A stretch of DNA of 64,000 nt, taken from assembly GCA_033063855.1 (NCBI GenBank), contig CP093829.1, positions 24,645,537 through 24,709,536 of the forward strand, written 5' to 3'. The translations under genes and the position numbers were made by a program. The first letter of the stretch is position 1; every line of letters begins with the position of its first letter. Positions 23,501 through 33,900 of the stretch are shown here, one piece after another. Below the pieces are notes generated by a model, which worked only from the letters and a program-made list of their open reading frames with translations, did not search any database and had not been told where the DNA came from. The DNA is from Smittia aterrima (taxonomy: Eukaryota; Arthropoda; Insecta; Diptera; Chironomidae).

Positions 23501-26185
23501 CTTTGTGATCTCTAGTTTCAAGCCAAGATTGAACCAACTGACTGATGGTGTCGTCATTCTCGTAATCTTCCAAGAGTGGCTCTTCATTGTTCGCTAGAGT
23601 TCTCATAATCTTCTCGATTTGCTGTTGCTTTCCCTCGAATGCCAGCAATTTCTTATTTGTATTTTCGTTTTCTTGAATGGAATCCATCAGCTGGGTTGAA
23701 ATCTCGTCGTATTCCTCGCTAAGCTTAATCATTGCAGAACTTTTCTCTGATAAAGCTTTTTGGAGTGACATTCGATTCTCACTTTGGGCATTGAGCTCTT
23801 TGTTTGCTGTTTCAAGGTCCGTCGAAAGTTTTGAAACTTTATCAGCGAGCTCCTCAGTCATCGACTTAATTTGTGACTCGTGAGCAGCTTTGAGATCTGT
23901 TTCAAGCTGTGAAAACTTCGCGGCAAAGGCAGCTCGCTCCAATTTAATCTCATCCTCAAGCTTCGCAATCTTGTTTGTGAGCTCTTCAGCGATTTCATCG
24001 GTGGCTTGACTTGCAACGACGTTAAACGCAATTTCCTCTGCTTTTCGAAGTTCCACGCGAAGCTTTTCAACTTCGTCTTCGTTTCTCGCTTCCGATAGTG
24101 TTTGGATGAGCTCACTTTCTCGTTGTTTCGCCTTCGACTTAAACTGCTCGTGCTCGTACTCAGCGCTTGACAAAATGTTTTCAGCCAATGCCTTCGCTTT
24201 AAGAGCTTTGTCTCGTTCTGCATTCGCTGTCTTTACCAGATTGTCTGAATTCATTGCAGCGACGGCACTCTCCAGTTCTTCATTTTTCAACTCGAGCGAC
24301 GCGATTCTGTCATTTGCAAGACACAATTTTTGCTGGAGCGTTACATGATCTTCATTGATGATTGTCTCGATCATTTTGAAGTCATTTGTCTCCTGCAGCT
24401 CCTAAAATAAATTTAGCATTTTAATAAATTTGTCAAGATCAAATTAAAAATAAGACTTTTACCTCTTCAAGCAATTTGATTCGGACTTGCAATTCTTCGC
24501 TTGATTCAAAGTTTTGCACATCTGGAGAGTTTACGTTCTCTCTGAATTTCTTCATATCACGTGGCGTTTTAATCATGTTAGTGAGAAATTCTGTGTTTCT
24601 TCCTCCGGGACTGAGAGTTCTATCGAGATTAACATCATCGGCTGAGTGGAACGACTCATCTTCAAGATTTTCCTCAAAATGATTGTCGGATGGAATATTG
24701 AAGAAAGGTGGAATGACTGGTTGAGGGATAGGAGGAGGGATAGCAACTTTGATCGAAGGGTCCATCGAGGAGCACCAAGTCCTTCTTCGCGCTACTTCAT
24801 TGTGTTTGGCTGTGGTGATGTTATGTGACTGCAGGAACTGAGTCTCTCTCAGCTCAATCTTGTCCATCAGCTGTTTCATCAGCTCTTCCTTCATGTTTAC
24901 TTCACTATTGCGCAATCGTTCCTTTTCCAGCTGATTCTTGAGATTGACTATCTCACGTTCCATTCGTCGCATGATCGCTTGGTCAGTCATGATGCGATTC
25001 ACCTCAGGCTTATTTTTAATCTTCTTTGCGTTTTGTGCGAATCTAGAATAAATTAAATTTTTAATTTCTATTCAAGGTCAGATTACAAAATAATACTTAC
25101 ACAAGCGTAGAATAAGTCTCGTCTAGTGACACTGGAGTAATCGTACAAATTATCGATGTCATCGCATTTCCTCCAATCGAAGCCGACAGCATTCGAGTTA
25201 GCTTGGAATCTCTATAGTTCACATACGAGCCCATGTTCTGTGTGTCACTTAGAATTCGAATCACGTTTCCCAGCGCGAGAAGACTTTTATTTATGTGACC
25301 GCCTTCTTTGAGTCGCTCACCTTCTGCTTTTGTTTGGTTCACTCTCTCGGATCCAGCCAGGTCTACCAAATTGATGCTCGACACCTGAACTGGGCTGTCC
25401 TCACACGTTTTGCCGACTTCCCGCGACTCGATTGTTATCCGGAAAATTGTATGAGACCGGGAGGAATGCTCATTCATGTTTGTATTCCCCACACGACGAA
25501 CCCTGTTGCCGTTTTCGTAACTTTCAATAATCTGTCGTTCGTTAGACGCAATCACTTCCACTTGATTTACGGTCACTTCTCCTGGAACTGGTTCATGAAG
25601 CTTATTGCATTCTGCCTTGTTTTCGCTTAAGAGGTCAAAGATCTTCTCGTTGTAAATCTCGATGTAGCCGTAACGAACCAGGAAAGTGCGATCTTCTATC
25701 TGCTCGATTTGTTCAAAAATCTCATGAACTGTCCGCGGGATTATACCTGGATTATCATCTGAGCCCATCATCGTGTAAGTCTAAAAAAATTCATCGTGTT
25801 AGAGAGATCAGAAAATAAATAAACAAGAGAGATCAAGTAACCTTGCCGCTGGATGTCTGGCCATAAGCGAAGATCGTGCCATTGATTCCTTTTAGAGCTG
25901 ATGTGACAATCGGCTTAGCAAGTTCCTCGAACAATTGTTCAGTCGACTTTGATTCATCGAAAATATTATCTGCAAAATAAAAAGATTTTGATAAATAAAA
26001 AAGTTCTCGCGGAAAAATGGAAAGAATCTGAATTAACTCAACTTACCAAACATCAAATCGTATTGTTTGTCGACAGACTTGAGCGAGTTTCCGCTTATTT
26101 TCCACATGGAAGCGGCATTTTCATTGACTTCGCGAGTAATCAATGGGCGAACCTTAATAAATACTTTTATCGAGTTTGCTGCCAT
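20563..26185 (-). CDS. cmet: CENP-E-type kinesin-7 (CENP-meta/CENP-ana relative)
   Basis: Plus-end-directed kinetochore motor that carries and holds chromosomes at the spindle equator. Exons 26185-26047, 25969-25842, 25780-25101, 25042-24463, 24401-21033 and 20976-20563; phases agree, 1769 residues. Motor domain about 1-325: KVFIKVRPL, P-loop GQTSSGKT (about 83-90, the CENP-E form), NEHSSRSH, NLVDLAGSERV, NYRDSKLTR, neck FAQNAKKIKNKPEVN. Then a short Pro-rich stretch (about 415-440) and a coiled coil of about 1200 residues, almost all in one 3.4 kb exon, containing a threefold 107-residue repeat. The C terminus ends NSAKNE with no CaaX box, unlike vertebrate CENP-E. Drosophila has two such genes (cmet and cana); which one this matches cannot be decided by eye, so the symbol is provisional. 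Confidence 0.93.
22400..23230 (-). repeat. 321-bp (107-residue) threefold repeat in the kinesin stalk
   Basis: Three in-frame copies with equivalent positions exactly 321 bases apart (for example 23111, 22790, 22469). Each protein copy has KEHxQxVxxLTxxLKEAE, a DDALAELEIFKQKCD-like stretch and KESSIKILETYVEDKNREI; copy three has lost part of the last segment. 107 residues is close to, but not an exact multiple of, the heptad, so each copy shifts the coiled-coil register by two residues. Confidence 0.88.
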
Positions 26186-26478
26186 TTTCGATATCACAAA
26201 AGTTGTTATTTTGTGGATATCTGTGTTATGTTTACAGAGAGATGGAAATTTGATGACAACACTTAAGTTTTATGGTCTAATTTTAAAGTTATTTTCAGAA
26301 TATTTTTTGCTTTGCTTACCGCCGTTTCAAAAATAACGAATTGTTGAGCGTTTTCATCAAAACAAGGAATCATCATAAGTCACGTCAAAATTCTTCCGCA
26401 AGACGTGACTTGTGAACAAACCCTTATTGACAAAAAATTTGATTGCAAAAACACGTATTCATTATTTAGTGTCTCAAA
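26186..26478. promoter_or_regulatory. Divergent promoter of kinesin and erlectin with paired UPRE-like sites
   Basis: 293 bases between the two start codons. It contains a perfect 10-base inverted repeat, AAGTCACGTC at 26377-26386 and GACGTGACTT at 26402-26411. The left arm read on the minus strand gives TGACGTGA, an exact match to the UPR element TGACGTG[GA] bound by ATF6/XBP1; the right arm gives AGACGTGA, one mismatch. They lie about 70-100 bases before the erlectin ATG. Regulation by ER stress is inferred. Confidence 0.5.
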
Positions 26479-28378
26479 ATGAAAGCATCTGAGTGGATCT
26501 TACTCTTCTCCACTGTTGGTTGCTGTTCGCTGATCGTTGAATGCAATGATTTCAAAGGGTTCGACGATAATAATCTTTTTTCGCTGAATTGGCCTGGAAG
26601 CTCCGAAAATTTGCTTGTAAGTTGATATTCTGATTGTAATATAGAAAAAACAATAATTTTACAAATTTCTTCAGCAAAACATTCCCGCAAGTGGCGAGTC
26701 CATCATCGTGACAACTCATGCGCAAGAGAAATATCAATGTCACTTGCCGAAATTAGCGAAGAAAGATGATCTCGAAGATCCATCAACTTTAGAGACGAGT
26801 GCTTTGGATTATCTTGAACCGCTGTTCACCGGCGATGTCTGCTCATATCGAATCGAATCTTATTGGACGTATGAAATATGTCACGGCAATTATATCAAAC
26901 AATATCACGAGGAAAGAGATGGGAAGACATCGAAGATGCAGGTGAGTTGCGTTAGGATCGTTGTACTCAATCAACATTTGTTTGCTTTTAGGAATATTAT
27001 CTTGGAAAGTGGAACAAGGAAATGACTTCAGATCTCCGTCAGAAGCTTGAAGCTAACAAGAACGAAAAGCTTAAATACAAGAAGATTGACGGATTGAATT
27101 TACCTTACTTTGAAGTGGAAATGATTGACGGAACAATCTGCGATTTGAACAACGAAGCACGAGTGACGAGAGTTCTTTACGTTTGCTATGCTCATGGCAA
27201 AAATGAAATTTATTCGCTGAAGGAAACTTCAAGCTGCAACTACGAAATTGTTGTCTTGACACCGAACCTTTGTCTTCATCCAAAATATAAGATCCAAGAG
27301 ACGAAGGACAATGCCATCAACTGTTTCCCTCTCGAGAATGCGCCAAAGAAACCGAAGAGTCTTCTTTCAATGGAAGTCGAAAGCATGAAGCTTCGTTATC
27401 AAAAACTTATGGTGAGTATGATAGAAATTGATTTACTTGACGAAGCCTTAAGTTTTCCGTAGTCTTGCTTGAACTATCTAATTTTCGCTGTGCCCATCAT
27501 GAGTTCGTAACAGCATCCTTTGTAGCTACTTTATCATTTTTAGTTTTACTTTATCTTTTATTTTATTCAATTGGATTGTTGACAGGATGTCAACAAGGGA
27601 CTGAAAGATGCAATTGCTGTCTTCAAAGTCGACACGAAGGTAGGATTTCTTGCTGAGTTTTTATTATTTCAAACCGCTGTTCATTCACGCTTCGCTCTAA
27701 TTTTGTGTGGCTTTCATTCAACCATTTAAAACTTCTTTTTCTTTTAAGGATGGCAAATTGACAATGGAACTTGTTGAAGACGTCAACACCAAGCAAATTG
27801 ACGATCTCTTCGGAAAATCTGAAGACACTGGATCAATAAAGAAGTTAAGCAAATCTCCCGATGACACATCGCAGGTCGAAAACTTCCTCGAGGGTAAAAA
27901 TTGTCTAACTGGAGGAACTGGCTGGTGGAAGTATGAGTTCTGCTATGGAAAATACGTTCGACAATTCCATGTCGACAAGTTTGGAAGCAAAACATCGATT
28001 TTACTTGGAGTGTTCGATGAGAAAGCCCACAAAGAATTTCTTCAACTACATCCAGAGAAACGACCAAAGCCAAAGGCTCAACGCAAACAAATTACACATT
28101 TCTACAACATGGGAAGTACTTGTGATAAGACTGGTCAACGAAGACAAACCGAAGTCGTCTTGAAATGTCTCGAGAATGCCCCATCAAGAGCAACCGTCAG
28201 TCTTTACTTGCTAGAACCAAAAGTTTGCAGCTACATTCTTGGCGTCGAGTCTCCTTTGATCTGTGACATCATCGATAAAGTTGATGAGGATGGACTTGTC
28301 CCTGGAAAGGCAAGAGCTGAAAGTCAAGTTGAAGAACTAAATCTTGAGCAAATAGAAATTCGTTTCCAAAATGACTGA
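26479..28378 (+). CDS. ERLEC1: Erlectin (ER lectin with two MRH/PRKCSH-type domains)
   Basis: ER luminal lectin that reads trimmed N-glycans and hands misfolded glycoproteins to the SEL1L-HRD1 ER-associated degradation complex. Exons 26479-26616, 26675-26941, 26992-27411, 27586-27639 and 27749-28378, all phase 0; 502 residues, near the human length of 483. An N-terminal signal peptide is visible (MKASEWILLFSTVGCCSLIV). Two MRH domains follow: the first around CSYRIESYWTYEICHGNYIKQYHEE..YYLGKW with VCYAHGKNEI and NYEIVVLTPNLC; the second around GGTGWWKYEFCYGKYVRQFHVD, later CLENAPSRATVSLYLLEPKVCSY. The W-x-Y-E-x-C-[HY]-G cores are conserved in both. No C-terminal HDEL/KDEL (ends RFQND). Divergent from the kinesin gene; convergent with IFT43, 56 bases between stops. 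Confidence 0.95.
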
Positions 28379-28434
28379 AGATCGTTGTGTTAAATAGTTT
28401 TATATTTTCATTTTATTTTCTTCGTAAAAATAAA

Positions 28435-28815
28435 TTATTTTTCATCTGAGATTTGTGCTGATACTGAAGTGAAAAGATTGTTCCAGCTCCACACTTCATC
28501 TGGTTCTTCAGTTTCGTCTTCCGGCTCAAGAGATTCCATTAAAATTGTTAAATCACATTTGTCGTCAACGCTGATCGAATTCTTCTTTAGAATCTCGACA
28601 TCAAGTTCTTTGTTAAACGTTGATTTCGCTGGTGGTTCTGAGATCTCGTCAAGGCTGTGAATCTCATCGATTTCTGGTATCTCCATTGAGTTGTCTCGCG
28701 ACTCGGCTGACGACAGAAATCTCTCTTTCTCGATGTTCTCCAGCACATTTCTTTTGCTTCCAGACTTCTTAAACTCATCAGCCCAACCTCCATGCTTTTT
28801 AGGTATTACTGACAT
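28435..28815 (-). CDS. IFT43: Intraflagellar transport protein IFT43
   Basis: Small subunit of the IFT-A complex, which drives retrograde transport in cilia. Single exon, 126 residues, mostly acidic and disordered. The family signature is at the C-terminal half: EIPEIDEIHSLDEI (compare the IPxIPDLEEV motif), then CDLTILMESLEPEDE and VWSWNNLFTSVSAQI (compare WDWDHLFTEVSSE). N terminus MSVIPKKHGGWADEFKK is also typical. In flies IFT-A works in ciliated sensory neurons. An X-box-like element lies about 55 bases upstream. Divergent from SF3A3 with 142 bases between starts. Confidence 0.82.
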   Translation of the reverse strand: MSVIPKKHGGWADEFKKSGSKRNVLENIEKERFLSSAESRDNSMEIPEIDEIHSLDEISEPPAKSTFNKELDVEILKKNSISVDDKCDLTILMESLEPEDETEEPDEVWSWNNLFTSVSAQISDEK

Positions 28816-28870
28816 TATTATTTCTCTAGTTTAAATAATTTTAGCTGATTTGAGATTTGTTTATGTTTTT

Positions 28871-28884
28871 TTTGTCATGACAAC
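28871..28884 (-). promoter_or_regulatory. X-box-like (RFX) motif upstream of IFT43
   Basis: On the minus strand the site reads GTTGTC-AT-GACAAA. Against the Drosophila X-box consensus GYTRYY-N(1-3)-RRHRAC, the left half fits fully and the right half misses only the last base. It is an almost perfect inverted repeat and sits 56 bases before the IFT43 ATG, the usual distance for ciliary genes controlled by RFX. Factor binding is inferred. Confidence 0.5.
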
Positions 28885-28957
28885 AATTTATTTTTGGTTT
28901 CAAGAAAACGCCGAAGTAAATCGTTTACCGACGAAAATTAAATTTCTAAATTAAACA

Positions 28958-30530
28958 ATGGAGAGTCTACTGGAAATTCAACGACGAAGTCATGAGGAAC
29001 GTGAGCGACTGGTTAAAGTGATGGTCGACGAGTTCATTGAGAAGAAGCCGAGCGACAAGGATAAAATTTTCTCAGACCATCGCGTAAAGATTTTTCTTGA
29101 TGTAAGAAGGTTAATATTGTTCTCTAAACTTTATTAAAGCTTAATTATGATTTTAGCAATATGTCGAGACCACCGCTCATCTCGCTGAGTTGTACGAAGA
29201 TAAGGATGGCGAACGAAAAGCTGAAATTGCTGCGCTCTCTGGACCGAACGAGTTTACCGAATTTTATTCTCGCTTGAAGGGAATCAAAGAGTTCCACAAG
29301 AAGCATCCTGACGAAATAAGTATTCCACTCTCAACAGAATTCGAGCAAATGGCGAAAACTTATCAGCAGTCTGACGCATTGAACTTGCTGGTGGAGTTTA
29401 CAGACGAGGAGAGTTATGGACGCTACCTGGATCTTCATGAATGCTACGACAAGTACATCAATCTCCGTGGATTAGAGAAAACCGATTACATCACTTATCT
29501 CATGATCTTTGATCATCTCTACGACATTCCCAAAGATAGAAAGAATGCTGAGTATCGAAAATATCTCACAGCTCTCTTCGAGTATCTTCACGGCTTCAAT
29601 CAACGAGTAAAGCCTCTCATGGATCTTGATAAAAGTTTGGATCAGACAAGACGAGACTTTGAGAAGCAATGGGCAGAAGGAATTTTCCCAGGATGGCCGA
29701 AAGAAACTGAAAGTGCGTTGACAAACGTCGGCGCTGAATTGGATCTATCAGCTTTCACAAGTTGGGAGGAACTCGCTTCGTTGGGTTTGGATCGTTTGAA
29801 GTCGGCACTCATGGCTCTTGGCTTGAAGTGTGGAGGAACTTTAGAAGAGCGAGCACAACGTCTCTTCAGTACAAAAGGAGTCAAGCAAATCGATCAATCC
29901 TTAATGGCCAAGAAAGGAGGAGTGCTAGGAAAGAACGCTTCAACTGCGACAAAAGAACAAGCGCGACAGAGAGAAATTGCAAGCATCGAAGCACAGATTT
30001 ACTATTTGAGTGAGTTAATCAAAGAGCAGCGAGGAGCAACAAAAGAAAATGTTCAAAGAAAGCAAGCTCGAGGTGATGGTGAACGTAACGACAGTGATGT
30101 CGAAGCAAGCGACACAGAGTCGGAAGAAGAAGACGAAGATAACGACGATGTCCCTTATAATCCTAAAAATCTTCCTCTCGGCTGGGACGGCAAACCAATT
30201 CCTTACTGGCTCTACAAACTTCATGGTCTCAACATCAATTACAATTGCGAAATATGTGGCAACTACACATACAAGGGACCGAAAGCTTTCCAGCGACATT
30301 TCAGTGAATGGCGACACGCTCACGGCATGCGCTGCTTGGGAATTCCAAACACGGCTCACTTTGCAAACGTTACGCAAATCGAAGATGCAATTCAGCTTTG
30401 GGAAAAGATTAAGCAGCAGAAGAATCAAGAACGTTGGGTTCCCGAACAGAACGAAGAGTTCGAGGACTCACTTGGAAATGTCGTTACGAAGAAAACTTAT
30501 GAAGATTTGAAACGACAAGGACTTTTGTAA
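28958..30530 (+). CDS. noi: Splicing factor 3A subunit 3 (SF3a60, noisette)
   Basis: Subunit of the SF3a complex of U2 snRNP, needed for branch-site recognition in the nucleus. Exons 28958-29101 and 29157-30530, phase 0; 505 residues, like the fly (503) and human (501) proteins. Visible parts: N-terminal helical region MESLLEIQRRSHEERERL; the family segment around YDKYINL and YLTYLMIFDHL; an acidic stretch SDVEASDTESEEEDEDNDD; the C-terminal matrin-type C2H2 finger CEICGNYTYKGPKAFQRHF..HAHGMRCLGIPNT, then WVPEQNEEFEDSLGNVV. Divergent from IFT43; upstream of the TOG-array gene on the same strand. Confidence 0.97.
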
Positions 30531-30911
30531 ATCTCGCTCGCAGTTTGCATTTAGTTTAGAACTTACTTTAAGCTTTCGACTGTGGAATAAATGATCTTTG
30601 AGGTATGTCTAACTTGATTTTGTTTGATACTTCCCAGGTAAACAATAAAGTCGTCGATTTCTTTCCACGCCACGTGCTTTCATTACATTTTCTTTATTTT
30701 CCAGGCGATTGATTTCGTTGGAAGACTTTTCCATTCATAAAGTTTTACATTCTTGAACTAGTTTGGTCAGTTGCGGTTTATTCTTCATCGTGATCGGTCG
30801 GAAAAATAAAAAGCTCTGAAAGTTTTATTAGTGTGAGCTCAATATTACAAACGAGTCCTTTAGCAATGAAGTGAAATCAATTTATTTCAACGAAATCAAA
30901 AGTGAAAAAAA
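30531..30911. other. Spacer: SF3A3 3' UTR and TOG-array gene 5' region
   Basis: An AATAAA polyadenylation signal lies at about 30585. A CACGTG E-box lies at about 30671. The rest should be 5' UTR or promoter of the TOG-array gene. No X-box seen here. Confidence 0.5.
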
Positions 30912-33900
30912 ATGTTTTTCCGTCGAGCTTTTGAGAAAAAGCATCACGAAGCGGCAAAGGATACGTTCGAGGAGTTCACCTCAGACCGCCAGTCTCCTCC
31001 TTCGCCGCCCATGAAAATGCAGAAAAGAAGGGCATCGATCGAAGAGAAACAGTCGCGTGGGCTTTCCGTACTTCAGCTAACTCCTTTGTGGGAACACATT
31101 ATAAGAACCAACTCGATGCCGCGTTCGATAATTCTCACAGATGTTTTTGAAGAGTTTTACGAACGTTTGCACGACCCCGAGTGGCAGGTTCGTCAGCATG
31201 CACTTCGAGTTCTCGTCGACGTGTTGATTGTGATGGGTCAGCAGGCTGACTATCACATCAACGATTTAATTCATCCTCTGGTTGATAACTTGGGTCACAT
31301 TGCTCCGGCAGTTAGGAAAGGAGCTCTCGATGCGTTGAGAGTCTACGTCGCTCAAACTGCGATGCCTGAGACTGTCATGCTCGACATAATGAATTACGGA
31401 ATGGATCGTCCAACGAATGACCCGTTCGGTGGAAGAATGACGGTCGCAGTTATGCTTGCTCTTCCTGCCCTAATCTTGCCGATTTTAATAACTCCCAAAC
31501 GCGAGTACGTTGTGAAGGCTGTGATGGACGCTTTGTCGAATAAAATGGTGAAAATAACTTATCAAGAGATTTCGTTAAAGATTTTATTAAAAATCAAAGA
31601 CATGATTGGTCCGAGTGAATTTAATGAGCACATGCCATCAAATGTGAAAAAGGATTTTGATTTATTGTGTAAAGTGTATGGACTTCCAAAGAGTCCTGGT
31701 TTTCATGATGAACTTCATGTTCCGTCGCAAGACTTGAAGAAGCCGTGGGCATCGAAATTTGTTCCACGAAAAGATATTCAGGGAAACAATCCTTCGTCGC
31801 ATGCTCCATTAGACGGATCAAAGTATTTTGGTAATAATTATGACTCAACGTATCCGTTTGAGAGAACGCGACTAAGCAACAACTTAGGAACACCAAAGCG
31901 AACGATATCACCGAGAGTTGGAAGTGGAGGAATTTCGAGATCGTTCTCGGATAACAATTTGTCTGTTGACTTCAATGGAAACTCATCGGGAAGTGAAAGT
32001 GGTGGAAGTAGCATGTCGTTTCGAACTAAGAACAATACGAACGCTAATAGCAAAACGATTTCGCATGATAATTCGTCGTTATGTGATAAAGCAAAGGTTA
32101 TAATGGAAACGGAGATTAAGATCAATCCTGAAACGGCTGTAACGATGAGAATTCTCGAGCAAAATCCGAGCACACAAACTGATGAGAGTGAAGATGAACC
32201 GAGCTCAAGACGAATCATCACAGACTTCAGTGCTCCTTATCCTGTCACTCCAATGCGAGTGAAAGTCGCTGATGACATGAACAACAATCTCAGATTTAAT
32301 TCTGAGAGTGGACTTTCAAGAAATGGTCGTCGTGTTCGATTTGGTGGAGAAATTGTTAAAATGAGAACGCCAGACAGTGACACAGTTGATCAAAGCGATG
32401 AGAATGAAACTCAAACTACTCTCAAACCGCCGCCGCCTATTCAGAAACAAAACTCATTTTTCTCTGACAACTCGTCCGAGTCATCAGATAACTCGACACC
32501 GAACGAATACATTAAACAAGCAAATGTTGGATTTGTCAGCGAGCCCTTGTCACTGAATCAATTTCGGTCAAATATCGATCAGCTAAAGGAAAAGAAGTTT
32601 GAAGATTCAAGAAGGAAACCTCCGAGAAATGATGACGACACGAGGCCAGTTTCAGCAAAGCCCATTCTAACAAGCTTTCGACCTTTGTCTTCAGCAAGTG
32701 TGGTTCACTCTCCGCCGCCATCAAACGAAAAGTCGTCATCATCATCAACCGATTACTCGCAAGAGTTAACGATTGGAATTCCCGAGGTCGAGAATTTGCT
32801 GCCAGCTCATTTCACACCACCAAGCATCATGATAAAGAAAACGACTCCACAAAGCAATTTCACTCAAATCCGCCCTTCCACCTCACCGATGTTATCGCCG
32901 CGATTCGTAACAACACAACCAACATCATCGTCATCGTATTCTTCAAAGAATAATAGTCCAATTAAATCCGCACCAACCACGCCGAATTTTCATTCTCCAT
33001 CGAAGAGGATGAGATCGACTTCGCCTGAGCGAATGCCTATGAGACGATCTGTGTCAAGTTTATCGCCTCGAATGATTCATCACGGTGTTACAATGTTGCA
33101 TAATCTACAACGGAGTCCAATGACATCGCCGGGGAGAAGTCGAAGAGCTTCGATTTGTAGTATCGACGACGATCAACCAAATCAAACTCAAAGCGAAGAT
33201 ATCGTTCAACCAAGATTTGTTGAAGATCCTCCGACTTCATTTCAAAAGCATTCTGGATTCATTGATCAAGCAACTCCGAACAGCTCGAAAGAAAGTCCTC
33301 AGTACAAGTCGTGGGAGGAGCTCGGAATCGTGGATTTCTTTACGCTTAAGGATCTCAAAAGTGGCGTAAGTAATTTATCTTCGTCAAACGTTTGACAAGT
33401 TATTCAATCACGCCCATGAAGTCTTTCTCAAGAGTCAAGCAAAAACAAAAAACTCATTGCAATGGACTCTCAGTGCTAAATCGATTTCTCTTGAATTTTT
33501 CTTCAAGCTCAGTCGGCACTTTCCGTTTCGAATAATTACAACATGTCGCTTTCTTCGTTCGAGCATTGATTTTTTCTTGAAGAAAAAGTGGACGTTGCTG
33601 TCCTTAAATTGAAACTTGCGTGTACATTGACATTTGGCAAGTTTTCGTTTTCTTTCGTGAGTTGCTTTATTGGTGGGAGAATTGAATTGATGTCAAACAT
33701 TTTTATGACGATTACAATTTTTTATTTTTAACTAAAATAACGACCAATTGAGCGAGTACAAACAGTTTGACGACTTCTTATTGAAATCTGAGAGGATCTT
33801 ACTGATCCTCCAATCTTCAGATCGCCGAGAGTTCTCGGATAACGAAAGTTTGAAGATGAAAGTTTTCGCCAAGTTCCATCCAAACATTCTCTCGTCTTGA

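Noticed and set aside
28435..28660. Plus-strand frame opposite IFT43
   Set aside because: Antisense shadow of the IFT43 exon.
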